This document shows, piece after piece, positions 17,925 to 27,021 of a stretch of DNA of 43,516 nucleotides (the first letter of the stretch is position 1; every line of letters starts with the position of its first letter). The DNA comes from JANQPA01 sp964628385 (lineage in GTDB: Bacteria > Bacteroidota > Bacteroidia > Chitinophagales > Saprospiraceae). Below the pieces are notes generated by a model that did no database searches, was not told where the DNA came from, and saw only the letters and a list, made by a program, of their open reading frames with translations. A program made the position numbers and the translations under genes. The stretch covers positions 1 to 43,516 of the forward strand of contig CAZVOD010000036.1 of assembly GCA_964628385.1 (NCBI GenBank), in the 5' to 3' direction.

Positions 17925-20900
17925 CTAGATCAGGTACTTATCCATAATACCGGTGATCCCACTCAGCGGTACGATCAGCCGCCGGTAAGAGGATGTTAAC
18001 TCTTGTTCCAGTTCTGTCATCATACGTTCCAGTAGAAATACCTCTGTTATTTTTTCTAATTCTTCCATGGATTCAGGAATAAGAAGGTCTTGTGTTGCAT
18101 GTTTGATATAAGCATTTAAAAATATCTGGCTCATGTAGTGATACCACTTCTCTACCCATGGACGCAAGTGTAGCTTATCTTCTTTACTAAGGTGATTGCT
18201 GTTGAGCAAGCCTTCATAGGCAATGTAATGAAAAGACCGGATCATATGCGCTACATCCTCAAGAGAAGAGCGCTTTAGCCGCCTTTCGCTGTAGGCCAAA
18301 GAGGGGTCGCCCTCAAAGTCAACGAACACAAAATCTTTTCCGGTGAACAGAACCTGCCCCAGGTGTAAATCCCCGTGGATACGGATTTTGGCAATATCTA
18401 CTTTTTGCTTATAAATTTGTTTGAGCATATTCAGCACATCCTTTTTCAGGTGAGCTACATTTTGGGCTTCCTCAGCTAAATCATCGGGTAGCTTTTTCAG
18501 GTGCTTGTTCAATTTTTGATAAGCCTTTCTAACTTGTGACTGGAAGGAAGAAAAAAGAGAGCGTTGATAGTGTAGGGAAAAAACTTCAGGCTTGAATTCT
18601 GCATCTGTCTCTTCACCTACCAATGCCATGTGCAACTGGGCCGAACGCTTACCCAACAGACGCATCCATTCAGCAGTAAGCGGGCTCATCAGTACCTTGA
18701 TTTCTTCGTCCGGAATGTCTTCATAAGCCAGTGGCATGGCCAGAGAGCCCTGAAGGTCATGTGGCCTGGTGGTATCGGTAGTAGATTGGATATCTTCATA
18801 GTAGCGCCGAAGGTCATCCAGTAGATAAGTCCATATGTCAGCCTGGTGATCTACCGCTTTTTGGGCCATTCCAAGTGTGATCGTGTCGTCATCAACAGAG
18901 AGCTTGATACTGCCCGTAAGACTGGGCGTATGCTCAAACGACTTCTGATTGCTCAGAAAATCTGTTATTTCCAGGTCTGGATTAATTGAACGATCCAGCT
19001 TGCGGTATAACTTAAGGTAGTAATCATTATTAAAGATTACTGAAATATTATTGTGATAGCTGGAAGAAAGCGTTCGGGTGCGAATATCTTCAGTACTGAC
19101 AGAAAACACATTCATCTGTTGCTCGCCGCTGTGACGCACTTCTCCTTTGAAAGATTGTATGCTTTTACTCTGAGCTACCCTGGTAAATAGTTCTTTTTGT
19201 AGTTCCGGATTGAAAAGGCCATCGTAAATGACACCAGAGGAATCTACCAGCCGGGCTTCTGCGATGATAATGTCCTGCGTAGGAACCCCCAGATGGTAAA
19301 GCTCCGCCTGTTCGCTGAAGGTCATACCTATTTGGTATAAGCTGGGCAGCCCATTTTCGAAATCTACCTCCAGTACCATGATGTATCCTTCCCGGCCGTT
19401 AACCGGAATTTCTATCCAGTCAATGATGTCGACCTGATGGATTTTCCTGCCATTTTCCGTAAACCAACTATTGCGGCGCAGATAGGCCGGAAGAATATCG
19501 CTCTCCAGTTTTTCTCTGAAAGAAAGGGTATTGACCTCTCTCCATGATTTTAATTGTATAGTTGGTATTTGATCTTCGCTATCAAGGGTAGAAGACGCTT
19601 TTTTTAGTAAAAACCAGTGGTAGGCATATGGGCTCATAGTGAGCATATATGCCTTGTTTTCTTTGATAATAGGAAATTCATTCTTACTGAATACTTCCAT
19701 CGGAGTATACTCAGCGTATTGATTCAAATTGAGCTCTACAACCTGCGAAAAGCGCGATAAATTGACGACCACCAGAATTATTTGATCCTGATACGTTCTG
19801 GTGAAAGCTAAAACCTTTGAATTTTCTGGGTCTAAAAACTCAATAGAGCCCCGGCTAAAGGCTTTATATTTTTTTCTCATATTAATCACCCGCTTCATCC
19901 ACCAAAGCAGAGAAGAACTATTGCTATTTTGGGTTTCTACATTGATGGCCTCAAAATGATATTCCGGATCCAGAATAAGCGGTAAATACAGTTGCTGAGG
20001 GTTGGCATTAGAGAAACCGGCATTTCTATCCGGAGACCACTGCATAGGAGTACGTACGCCATCGCGATCGCCGAGGTAATAATTGTCCCCCATCCCTATT
20101 TCGTCACCGTAGTAAATAACTGGTGTTCCAGGCATAGAGAATAAAAGATAGTTGATCAGCTCGATTTTACGTCGATCATTGTTCATTAATGGCGCAAGGC
20201 GATGTCTGATCCCGAGGTTTATTTTGGCTTTAGGGTTTTTGGCATATACTTTATACATATAGTCTCGTTCCTTATCCGTAACCATTTCCAGCGTCAGCTC
20301 ATCGTGATTGCGCAAGAAAATAGCCCACTGGCAAGTATCCGGAATATCAGGAGTCTGATCAAAAATATCAGTGATAGGATAGCGATCTTCCATTTGTAAA
20401 GCCATAAACATGCGCGGCATGATCGGGAAGTGATAGTTCATATGGCATTCATCACCGTCTCCAAAGTACGCTGCCGAATCTTCGGGCCACATATTGGCTT
20501 CTGCCAGTAGCATTTTTCCGGTATATTTATCATCAACGTGTTGGCGAAGCTTTTTTAGAAATATATGTGTCTCCGGCAAGTTTTCACAATTGGTACCTTC
20601 GCGCTCGAAGAGGTAAGGTACAGCATCCAACCGGAAGCCATCTACACCAAGGTCAAGCCAGTAGTCAAGAATCTTAAATACTTCCTCCTGTACTCTGGGG
20701 TTATCGTAATTCAAATCCGGCTGATGGTGAAAAAAACGGTGCCAGTAGTACTGCTGCGCTACGGGGTCCCAACTCCAGTTGGATACTTCATAATCCTGAA
20801 AAATTATTCTGACGTCCTTATACTTCTTGGGGTCGTCTGACCATACGTAATACGCTCTTTCTACTGAGCCTTTAGGGGCTTTGCGCGCCCGCTGAAACCA

Positions 20901-21254
20901 CGGGTGCTGATCGGAAGTATGATTAATTACCAGCTCCGTAATTACTTTAAGCCCTCTTTCCTGAGCCGCTTCAATGAATTTCTTTAGATTTTCCAGCTTC
21001 CCGTAAGAAGGATTAATATTGTAATAATCTGAGATGTCATATCCATCATCTCTCAGCGGGGAAGGATAAAAAGGCAAAAGCCAGATAGCTGTTACGCCAA
21101 GGCTTTCCAAGTAATCCAGACGGGACAATAAGCCCACGAAATCACCAATACCATCACCATTGCGATCCATGAATGCTTTGATATGTACTTCGTAAATAAT
21201 GGCATCTTTATACCAATGAATATGATCATCAATCACCGGAAAATTATTTGTCAT
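17925..21254 (-). CDS. treS: Trehalose synthase-maltokinase fusion
   Basis: This 1109-residue two-enzyme protein carries maltose alpha-D-glucosyltransferase (GH13, maltose to trehalose) at residues about 10-555 and a maltokinase (maltose plus ATP to maltose 1-phosphate) at about 580-1109. GH13 landmarks are NHTSD at 111-115, nucleophile D210 in DGFRLDAVPY, acid/base E252 in LLAEANMWPED, and D318 in FLRNHDEL. Kinase landmarks are the catalytic loop IHGDLHLGQVL near 960 and DFEGDP shortly after. The same fusion occurs in many bacteria, where maltose 1-phosphate feeds GlgE for alpha-glucan synthesis; no glgE is in this window. It is monocistronic here, with a palindromic repeat between it and the next minus-strand gene. 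Confidence 0.95.
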   Translation of the reverse strand: MTNNFPVIDDHIHWYKDAIIYEVHIKAFMDRNGDGIGDFVGLLSRLDYLESLGVTAIWLLPFYPSPLRDDGYDISDYYNINPSYGKLENLKKFIEAAQERGLKVITELVINHTSDQHPWFQRARKAPKGSVERAYYVWSDDPKKYKDVRIIFQDYEVSNWSWDPVAQQYYWHRFFHHQPDLNYDNPRVQEEVFKILDYWLDLGVDGFRLDAVPYLFEREGTNCENLPETHIFLKKLRQHVDDKYTGKMLLAEANMWPEDSAAYFGDGDECHMNYHFPIMPRMFMALQMEDRYPITDIFDQTPDIPDTCQWAIFLRNHDELTLEMVTDKERDYMYKVYAKNPKAKINLGIRHRLAPLMNNDRRKIELINYLLFSMPGTPVIYYGDEIGMGDNYYLGDRDGVRTPMQWSPDRNAGFSNANPQQLYLPLILDPEYHFEAINVETQNSNSSSLLWWMKRVINMRKKYKAFSRGSIEFLDPENSKVLAFTRTYQDQIILVVVNLSRFSQVVELNLNQYAEYTPMEVFSKNEFPIIKENKAYMLTMSPYAYHWFLLKKASSTLDSEDQIPTIQLKSWREVNTLSFREKLESDILPAYLRRNSWFTENGRKIHQVDIIDWIEIPVNGREGYIMVLEVDFENGLPSLYQIGMTFSEQAELYHLGVPTQDIIIAEARLVDSSGVIYDGLFNPELQKELFTRVAQSKSIQSFKGEVRHSGEQQMNVFSVSTEDIRTRTLSSSYHNNISVIFNNDYYLKLYRKLDRSINPDLEITDFLSNQKSFEHTPSLTGSIKLSVDDDTITLGMAQKAVDHQADIWTYLLDDLRRYYEDIQSTTDTTRPHDLQGSLAMPLAYEDIPDEEIKVLMSPLTAEWMRLLGKRSAQLHMALVGEETDAEFKPEVFSLHYQRSLFSSFQSQVRKAYQKLNKHLKKLPDDLAEEAQNVAHLKKDVLNMLKQIYKQKVDIAKIRIHGDLHLGQVLFTGKDFVFVDFEGDPSLAYSERRLKRSSLEDVAHMIRSFHYIAYEGLLNSNHLSKEDKLHLRPWVEKWYHYMSQIFLNAYIKHATQDLLIPESMEELEKITEVFLLERMMTELEQELTSSYRRLIVPLSGITGIMDKYLI

Positions 21255-21314
21255 GATTATATTTAAAATTTTTGAGTTCTAAATACTCGTCCTGTAAAAC
21301 TTGTACGACGTTGC

Positions 21315-21377
21315 AGGCTTGTTTCGCAGAGGTAATCATTCTGTGTTCACCTGTGTTAATACCCGCGAAACAAGCCT
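21315..21377. repeat. Dispersed palindromic repeat, copy B (63 bp)
   Basis: It begins AGGCTTGTTTCGCAGAGGTA and ends ACCCGCGAAACAAGCCT, perfect 12-bp arms (AGGCTTGTTTCG) with more partial pairing inside, and shares ...CACCTGTGTTAATACC with copies A and C. The compensating change A-to-G in both arms (AGGCTT/AAGCCT against AGACTT/AAGTCT) keeps the pairing intact, so the folded structure appears to be preserved. It fills the spacer between two minus-strand genes. Confidence 0.8.
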
Positions 21378-21382
21378 AACAT

Positions 21383-24100
21383 CTACGGATTGATCAATAA
21401 TCTGCCTACCTGCTCTTCCTCTCCGTTGATCACCCTGTAAAAATACATCCCTCTGGCCAGATCGGTTGAGATGATCGTCCTTTCTATCGACTCTCCAGGC
21501 GTACTTTCCCACTGCGTAACCAGTACTTTCTGACCGTTAGCATTATACATTTCCAGTTCTACGGCACTTTTTCGAGCCTCTTTAACACGAATGATAAAGC
21601 GGTTACTTGCCGGATTGGGAAAGATACGAATACCGGTCTGCGGCGGATACGAAGCCGTTACCAGATTGGAATAGCTGAAAGCGCCGGAAGCTCTGATGGC
21701 CTTTATTCGATATACATTGGTTCCGTTAATAGGGGATGGATCTATTATCTGGTAACTGCTGCCCGAACCCTTGGGTGCCGCCTGGGAGATGGTAGCAAAG
21801 GCATAAAAGTCTCTACTGCGTTGTATTTCATATCTCAAAATACTGTCCTCCCGGGTTGTATTCCAGTTGATAGCTATAGAATTGGCATCAGGACTTGCGG
21901 AAAGAGCAGTTATTTCTACAAAATTACCACCACAGTTAGGAAAAATCATCCGGCTAACGGTAGTAGATAATCCTTCGGGGTCTGTTACTGTCAGCTCGAT
22001 CCTGTAGTAATAAATTTCTTCCTCACAACCCAAAGGGCTGATTAAAGTATGGGTTACCGGATTGAAATCTGTTGGCTCAGGATGAAAATGGTCATTATGA
22101 TGAAAGTAGACCTTCCATTCATGAAAGAGCGATGCGTAGTCGTGTTCCTGATCCGATACATCAGCCCGAAGCATCAATAAAGAAGTTTTATCCAAAGAAT
22201 AGAGATCTCCATTATTAAAAGTGCTGATATTCACTCTGGGAGGAGTGTTATTAACCGAAACCACTTGCATGGTAGTAGAAGCAGCTCCCACACTGTCCGT
22301 CACAGTGAGCGTTACCGGAAAACTTTTGATATCGTTCCCGGATGAAGAGAAGGTAGCACTGGGCTTCAACTCATTGCTGGTCTGACCATTGCCAAAATCC
22401 CATGCAAAGCTTAGCGGGTCTTCGTTGGGATCATAAGATTGGCTGGCATCAAATTGTACCGTTAGCGGACCACTGCCGTAGTTTTTATCGCTATTGATAA
22501 TCGCTACCGGAGCCGGATTGCCGCCGTAGCTGATCTGACGTAATTCTCCAGCCAGGTTGATGTAGTATAAGGCACCGTCTTTGGGATTGAGCGCCAAATG
22601 GATAATATCTTTACAATCATTATGGAATGCCTGAACGGAATCCAGCTGGTAGGTATCATCAAATGAAAACACCTTTATCCAGCCGCTAAAATCCATCCCA
22701 AAATATTTTCCTTGATATTCCTTGGGAAATTGCTCAGCTGTATAAAAAATACCACCAAGACTGGAATATCCGTCAAAAGCCTCTCCTTTTACTTCAGAAT
22801 CTTGAGTTCCTATCGGGACATTTGAAATATCTCCCATGTCATTAAAACCAGGAACCATAGCGCGGGTGGGTTTATTCCATTTGGAGTTACTCCAGGTCAA
22901 TACCGGAAATTTTGCTTCCATGGGAAATGCCGCATCAGGGATAGGTTCAGTGACGTTACAGGGATTAGAAAAGACCAGGTCTTCATTTTTACGCGGCGCT
23001 TTGAGTAAGTGCCTAAAGGTAAAATATTCCTGATCACAGTTGGAAAGTGGGTTAGGCGCTCTCTTATTCAATGGAACATCCGTAATATAAAAAGCCCACA
23101 TCAGTAAATTACCTTCATAAATGGGCCATCCAAAGTTCATGCCTGGTTCAGTAACAATATTGAGTTCTTCCCAGTTACCATTACCTACATCACAGGCCAT
23201 GATGACTCCCGGGGCACCATCTTCAGGATAGTGACTGCCACTACCGGGGGCCAGCGATATTCTGTAGGGATTTCTCAGCCCCAAAGACCAAACTCTGGAG
23301 ACTGGCGCCCTGGGATTTTCAGGATCAAAAAATGGATTGCTACTCAGGCCATCTCCCGTGTCAGGGTCTATGCGCAGAATTTTACCATTGTAATTATGTA
23401 CGTACTGCGACTTGTAGGAGCCAATATCTTCATCGGGCGTGGCAATATCCAGCTCAATAGCTTTGGTAATATAAGTGCCCAGGCTATCGCCACCGATATC
23501 TGTATTTTTATTACTGGTAGCATCCCCTGTCGAAATAAGCAAGGTGCCGTCATCTGCTACAATGATAGACCCCAATCCGTGAAAGTCATATAACAATGGT
23601 ATTCCATTAGAAATAGATTCTCCTAGCAAAATCTTTCTGCTGCCAGCGCGAGTAGTCGTCAAATTAGTACCCGGATCTGCCTGGTATCTGACAACACGTC
23701 CAAAAGTAGGTAAGCTCAGTCGGGTACTATCCGCCTGATAACTATCAGTACCATAGTTGAAATAGTGGTGCAGATCCGCAGCGTAGAGTACATAAAAGTA
23801 TCCATTTGTTAAAAAACCATCGTCCAGAGCAAAACCCATCAATCCGTGGTCGTTGAAATTGGCCACTTCTTCTCTGATATCAAGAAAAGGTTGTTCGAGC
23901 CGCTGGCCTGAGCTGTCGATTACATGTACCAGTCCTTTTTTTTCCCAAACGTAGGCTGTACCATTTTCATCAAAAATAACGCCAGTAGGAAAATCAAATC
24001 CCGATGCGTAAACTTGATCATAAAAGTCTTCTGGTAGCTGAGCACTACAAATGAATATATTAGTAAAAAATAAAAGAAGGAAAAAGCATATCTTTCTCAT
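21383..24100 (-). CDS. Secreted PQQ-dependent sugar dehydrogenase-like protein with PKD domain and T9SS type A tail
   Basis: This 905-residue exported protein begins with a signal peptide (MRKICFFLLLFFTNIFICSAQ). It is followed by a glucose/sorbosone dehydrogenase-type six-bladed beta-propeller (about 25-530: GTAYVWEKKGLVHVID, NDHGLMGFALDD, HNYNGKILRIDPDTGDG, SRVWSLGLRNPYR). Next come a PKD domain (about 535-620: GPLTVQFDASQSYDPNEDP), an Ig-like stretch, an FN3-like segment and a T9SS type A sorting domain (RIFPNPASNRFIIRV). The likely substrate is an extracellular sugar or polyol, but the family is broad and the substrate cannot be read from sequence. I chose ATG at 24100 over the upstream ATG at 24187 because it starts a proper signal peptide and a TATCTTTG promoter element lies between the two. 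Confidence 0.88.
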   Translation of the reverse strand: MRKICFFLLLFFTNIFICSAQLPEDFYDQVYASGFDFPTGVIFDENGTAYVWEKKGLVHVIDSSGQRLEQPFLDIREEVANFNDHGLMGFALDDGFLTNGYFYVLYAADLHHYFNYGTDSYQADSTRLSLPTFGRVVRYQADPGTNLTTTRAGSRKILLGESISNGIPLLYDFHGLGSIIVADDGTLLISTGDATSNKNTDIGGDSLGTYITKAIELDIATPDEDIGSYKSQYVHNYNGKILRIDPDTGDGLSSNPFFDPENPRAPVSRVWSLGLRNPYRISLAPGSGSHYPEDGAPGVIMACDVGNGNWEELNIVTEPGMNFGWPIYEGNLLMWAFYITDVPLNKRAPNPLSNCDQEYFTFRHLLKAPRKNEDLVFSNPCNVTEPIPDAAFPMEAKFPVLTWSNSKWNKPTRAMVPGFNDMGDISNVPIGTQDSEVKGEAFDGYSSLGGIFYTAEQFPKEYQGKYFGMDFSGWIKVFSFDDTYQLDSVQAFHNDCKDIIHLALNPKDGALYYINLAGELRQISYGGNPAPVAIINSDKNYGSGPLTVQFDASQSYDPNEDPLSFAWDFGNGQTSNELKPSATFSSSGNDIKSFPVTLTVTDSVGAASTTMQVVSVNNTPPRVNISTFNNGDLYSLDKTSLLMLRADVSDQEHDYASLFHEWKVYFHHNDHFHPEPTDFNPVTHTLISPLGCEEEIYYYRIELTVTDPEGLSTTVSRMIFPNCGGNFVEITALSASPDANSIAINWNTTREDSILRYEIQRSRDFYAFATISQAAPKGSGSSYQIIDPSPINGTNVYRIKAIRASGAFSYSNLVTASYPPQTGIRIFPNPASNRFIIRVKEARKSAVELEMYNANGQKVLVTQWESTPGESIERTIISTDLARGMYFYRVINGEEEQVGRLLINP

Positions 24101-24142
24101 AATACAGTTTTCTGGAAACGAGTAGGTAACTAATCTCGACAA

Positions 24143-24150
24143 CAAAGATA
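24143..24150 (-). promoter_or_regulatory. -7 promoter element of the sugar dehydrogenase-like gene
   Basis: On the minus strand this reads TATCTTTG, an exact TAnnTTTG match, 42 bp before the chosen ATG (24100). It lies inside the longer open frame that starts at 24187 and so argues for the shorter start. No clear TTG -33 element is visible. Confidence 0.5.
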
Positions 24151-24180
24151 AGAATTGAAAAAGGTAAAGGAAGGTGAGAA

Positions 24181-24195
24181 ATGGCAAACTGCCAT
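24181..24195. promoter_or_regulatory. Short palindrome upstream of the sugar dehydrogenase-like promoter
   Basis: ATGGCA-AAC-TGCCAT has perfect 6-bp arms about 30 bp upstream of the -7 element at 24143-24150, a position where an activator could bind. The rest of the 349-bp spacer (24101-24449) holds only the minus-strand hairpin at 24211-24242 and AT-rich sequence. Confidence 0.35.
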
Positions 24196-24210
24196 CAAAA
24201 TGCCTTGTTT

Positions 24211-24242
24211 AAAATAAAAAAGGTACACCGAACGGTGCACCC
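24211..24242 (-). terminator. Intrinsic terminator-like hairpin, minus strand
   Basis: On the minus strand GGTGCACCG-TT-CGGTGTACC (9-bp arms, one mismatch) is followed directly by TTTTTT. No minus-strand gene ends nearby: the nearest upstream one ends at 25224, beyond a plus-strand gene. It could stop antisense readthrough or an unseen short transcript, or shield the downstream promoter. Confidence 0.5.
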
Positions 24243-24449
24243 ACATAAACTATAAACAAACAAAAAACATTAGCGATTTTGAAACTGCTTGATCAACAAA
24301 AACTATAAAAAAGGGTTTAAAAAAAAATCTTCAAATTGGAAAAAACTTAAAATCCCATTTTTATTCACCTCAGAAATCATTAAGCTTGTAGCTCTTTGCA
24401 GCATAGGCAAGATACCAACACTTTATCACACTTGTGGACTTAACAAAGT

Positions 24450-25130
24450 ATGGAAAAAAGAGAAATTAGACTTTTATATATTGTTATCGGCATCCTTTTA
24501 CTATTTCTACTCTTCCGGTTTATTATTGTTTTCCGGGTATTGCTGTTCGTTCTATTGGCTGCAGCCGTACTTGGGGGCGGGATCTATTGGTTATTAAGGT
24601 TATGGAGAAAAAATACCTTTGATGAAAATGTGACCACCGCAATAGAAGAGCGGATTTCAGACACACTCTCAATATTCAGGGAAGAACTCGCTGACAATAA
24701 ACAAGCAATCAGGGATATCAAAATAAATATTGCCGAATTGGAGGCTGAGCAAAATAAGTATGAAGATCAAATGGCTACCCAAAATTGGCGGGATTTGCAG
24801 GAATTGCTGGATGGCTTCAACAAGGAGCTGCAAATAAGAAAAGCCAGAAATCCTTTCTACGAGCAAAGTATGAATCGCCTGGAACAGCTGGAAAGCAACC
24901 ACCAATTGTCAAAAAACTTAAAGGATAAAAGAGCCTTATTACAAAATTATAATCAAAGCAATGCCAGGAATGACATCTCCATTGACAAAATCAGAGATGA
25001 ACTGGATAAAGAAGTATTATATCTGGATTCTATTGATGAACTGTCCCGGCGTATCAAAAAGGCCAAAGCCGTGGAAGAGGCTGAAAAGATCAAACAACGA
25101 CATCAGGAAATTATTGAAAAAACGAACTGA
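24450..25130 (+). CDS. Membrane-anchored coiled-coil protein of unknown function
   Basis: This 226-residue protein is not recognised as a known family. Residues 8-47 form two closely spaced hydrophobic segments (LLYIVIGILLLFLLFRFIIV and LLFVLLAAAVLGGGIYWLL) joined by a short Arg-containing turn. From about residue 55 to the end it is highly charged and helical, rich in Glu, Lys, Asn and Gln with heptad-like Leu/Ile spacing (for example DELDKEVLYLDSIDELSRRI). The layout suggests a membrane-anchored cytoplasmic coiled coil. It stands alone, convergent with the thioredoxin-fold gene, and shares a bidirectional hairpin with it at 25161-25204. Confidence 0.75.
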   Translation: MEKREIRLLYIVIGILLLFLLFRFIIVFRVLLFVLLAAAVLGGGIYWLLRLWRKNTFDENVTTAIEERISDTLSIFREELADNKQAIRDIKINIAELEAEQNKYEDQMATQNWRDLQELLDGFNKELQIRKARNPFYEQSMNRLEQLESNHQLSKNLKDKRALLQNYNQSNARNDISIDKIRDELDKEVLYLDSIDELSRRIKKAKAVEEAEKIKQRHQEIIEKTN

Positions 25131-25160
25131 GCCGACTTCTATTTGAAGAATGAAGGAAAA

Positions 25161-25204
25161 TGAAAACATGAGTTATTCCAAATTTGGAGGGACTCATGTT
25201 TTCA
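25161..25204. terminator. Bidirectional hairpin between convergent genes
   Basis: The perfect 13-bp arms TGAAAACATGAGT (25161-25173) and ACTCATGTTTTCA (25192-25204) enclose an 18-nt loop that itself contains the perfect 12-bp palindrome TCCAAATTTGGA (25177-25188). It lies between the plus gene ending at 25130 and the minus gene ending at 25224. TTTTC in the arm gives a weak U-tract in both directions. Confidence 0.65.
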
Positions 25205-25223
25205 TCGGTGGAGCTTATTTGGT

Positions 25224-25766
25224 TTAATCTCCCTGATAGTTTTTAGCAAATGCCTTGAAGGTCGTCTTTTGATAGTGATCTTCAGCTATGAAAGTCAGTT
25301 CTGTCATTAAGTCCTCGACTGGTTTATAGCCGGGAGAAACGGTAATTCTTCGCTGCTCTTCATCCATATACACATAAGAAGGATATCCCATGCGACCATC
25401 AAGTAGAGCAGCGGCCAACTGGTGGTATCCTTTTCGGCCCGAGTTCACAAATTTGAAGGAATGCCCATCATAGATAATTTCTTCTTTTTGTTCGGCGTCG
25501 AATTTGACCGGGTAGAAATGTTCGTTGATGTACTTCACTACTTTTTCATCCCGAAAAGTGGTTTTATCCATTTTTTTACACCAACCACACCAATCAGTGT
25601 ACATATCAATGAAAAGTTTTTTAGGTTCTTCTTCACTGGCAGCAATAGCTTCTTCCCAGGTATACCAGTTTATTTGGGCTTCAGCAAGCTGCTCACCTGG
25701 AGCGCTGAAAGAAAAGAAAGAAATAGCGGCCAGGACCAATGTAATACTCAATAGGATTTTTTTCAT
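25224..25766 (-). CDS. Exported thioredoxin-fold protein (WCGWC motif)
   Basis: This 180-residue protein has a signal peptide (residues 1-21, cleavage near SFSAPG) and a single thioredoxin domain of the thioredoxin_7/DUF255-like kind. The redox motif is W59-C60-G-W-C63 in DMYTDWCGWCKKMD, and the cis-proline is in MGYPSYVYMDE. It probably acts in the periplasm as a thiol-disulfide reductant or isomerase; the partner is unknown. ATG at 25766 gives a normal signal peptide. A TATTTTTG -7 element lies 36 bp upstream. It is monocistronic. Confidence 0.88.
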   Translation of the reverse strand: MKKILLSITLVLAAISFFSFSAPGEQLAEAQINWYTWEEAIAASEEEPKKLFIDMYTDWCGWCKKMDKTTFRDEKVVKYINEHFYPVKFDAEQKEEIIYDGHSFKFVNSGRKGYHQLAAALLDGRMGYPSYVYMDEEQRRITVSPGYKPVEDLMTELTFIAEDHYQKTTFKAFAKNYQGD

Positions 25767-25801
25767 TACAGTATTTAGTTGTTGATTAAAAATAGCTTCA
25801 T

Positions 25802-25809
25802 CAAAAATA
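25802..25809 (-). promoter_or_regulatory. -7 promoter element of the thioredoxin-fold gene
   Basis: On the minus strand this reads TATTTTTG, an exact TAnnTTTG match, 36 bp before the ATG at 25766. A -33 TTG is not evident. Confidence 0.45.
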
Positions 25810-25932
25810 TAGGTAGTAAAAATAATAATCTATATCCATGTCTGGTTTAATCTTACTTTAACGACAAAGTGTCGTCTGGAGATTCGGTACGAGAAAATGC
25901 CCTAATTTTTCTGCTTTACCTGATAATAAAAA

Positions 25933-25940
25933 TATATTTG
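25933..25940 (+). promoter_or_regulatory. -7 promoter element of the FKBP isomerase gene
   Basis: TATATTTG matches TAnnTTTG exactly and lies 32 bp before the ATG at 25973. The -33 region (around 25910) reads TTTTCTG rather than TTG. Confidence 0.45.
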
Positions 25941-25972
25941 AACTTTGTTAAAAATCAAAAAATTGAGATCAG

Positions 25973-26635
25973 ATGAATCGCTCGATAATCTTAAGTTATT
26001 TAATTACAATTATTTCTATAACGGGTCTGACAGGCCAAAATATGACTAAAATGGATTCAGTAAGCTACAGTATAGGGGTGCTGGTAGGTAAGAACATGCA
26101 GAACCAAGGCTTTTCAGATATAGATGTCAATGTATTTGCTCAGGCTATAAAGGATGTCATAAAAGGGGATTCTCTTCAGATTGACCCACAGACGGCTAAT
26201 GGTATTATCCAGCAATATGCTCAGGAGATGGCCGCAGCCAAGTATGCTCCTATCATTGAAAAGGGCGAACAATTCCTAGCGGAAAATGCAAAGCGAGATA
26301 GCGTAATGGTTACTGAAAGTGGCCTGCAATACGAAGTCCTTACAGCCGGTACAGGGGCTCAACCAACAGATACGAATCAGGTGATCGTTCATTACGAGGG
26401 GAATCTTCTCGATGGCTCTGTCTTTGACAGCTCTTACAAAAGAGGAGAACCAGTCACTTTTGGAGTAACACAAGTCATTCCGGGATGGACAGAAGCCCTG
26501 AAGTTAATGAAAGAAGGAGCAGTATGGAAAATCTTTGTACCCTATAACCTGGCCTACGGAGAACAGGGGACCAGAGGGCCCATAGGACCGTTCGAAACGC
26601 TGGTTTTTAAAGTGGAATTATTAAGTGTGAAATAG
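25973..26635 (+). CDS. FKBP-type peptidyl-prolyl cis-trans isomerase
   Basis: This 220-residue exported isomerase is of the FkpA/Mip kind and assists folding of proteins outside the cytoplasm. Residues 1-21 are a signal peptide (LITIISITGLTGQ). Residues about 25-110 are the helical FKBP_N dimerisation part (SVSYSIGVLVGKNMQNQGF). Residues about 112-220 are the FKBP domain with VIVHYEGNLLDGSVFDSS, VIPGWTEALKLMKEGA and the closing P-Y-N-L-A-Y-G...GPFETLVFKVELL. All core residues of the active site (Y, F/D, W, Y) are visible. It has its own TATATTTG promoter element, and the next gene is convergent. Confidence 0.93.
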   Translation: MNRSIILSYLITIISITGLTGQNMTKMDSVSYSIGVLVGKNMQNQGFSDIDVNVFAQAIKDVIKGDSLQIDPQTANGIIQQYAQEMAAAKYAPIIEKGEQFLAENAKRDSVMVTESGLQYEVLTAGTGAQPTDTNQVIVHYEGNLLDGSVFDSSYKRGEPVTFGVTQVIPGWTEALKLMKEGAVWKIFVPYNLAYGEQGTRGPIGPFETLVFKVELLSVK

Positions 26636-26660
26636 ATTAATTTAGCTGTACAGAACCGTT

Positions 26661-26906
26661 TTAGTGAGCACGTCTAAGCCAACTACATTCTGGGCTTCCT
26701 TGTAAACATCTGTGTAGTTCCTCTGCCTTCTTTTTCAGCTCCAATATTTTTTGTTCAGTATCAGAGGACTTAGCCGATTTGCAGTGATGGTAGCTATGAC
26801 AGGAAGTAACCTGAATAGTGGCATTTCTGGATTCGTTGACCTGATTCTGGGCGTAATCATCATAAGCTCTTCCCAAGGCCAGGCCCAGAATTAGGCCAGA
26901 GGCCAT
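26661..26906 (-). CDS. Small membrane-anchored hypothetical protein
   Basis: This 81-residue frame starts at ATG 26906 with a short hydrophobic segment (MASGLILGLALGRAYDD), followed by a charged tail with five Cys and several His residues (CHSYHHCKSA, HRCLQGSPECSW). It is not recognised as a family. The frame stays open upstream to 26957 and reads KKNQRTISIL before MASG, which looks like the natural positively charged n-region. The best start for that, ATG at 26942 (MTTKK), is in another frame by one base across an A8 tract. One extra A would give MTTKKNQRTISILMASG. A sequence error, slippage or a downstream start are all possible. Confidence 0.55.
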   Translation of the reverse strand: MASGLILGLALGRAYDDYAQNQVNESRNATIQVTSCHSYHHCKSAKSSDTEQKILELKKKAEELHRCLQGSPECSWLRRAH

Positions 26907-27021
26907 AAGGATTGAAATGGTGCGTTGATTTTTTTTGTTGTCATGTGTCGGATGATTTTATTTGCTGCATAAAATAAGTGCATTGGTTAAAATAGACAAA
27001 AAATATGCGGTAAATAAAGGC

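Noticed and set aside
24101..24187. Longer start for the sugar dehydrogenase-like gene at 24187
   Set aside because: The extra 29 residues come before a complete signal peptide, and an exact TAnnTTTG element lies within them.
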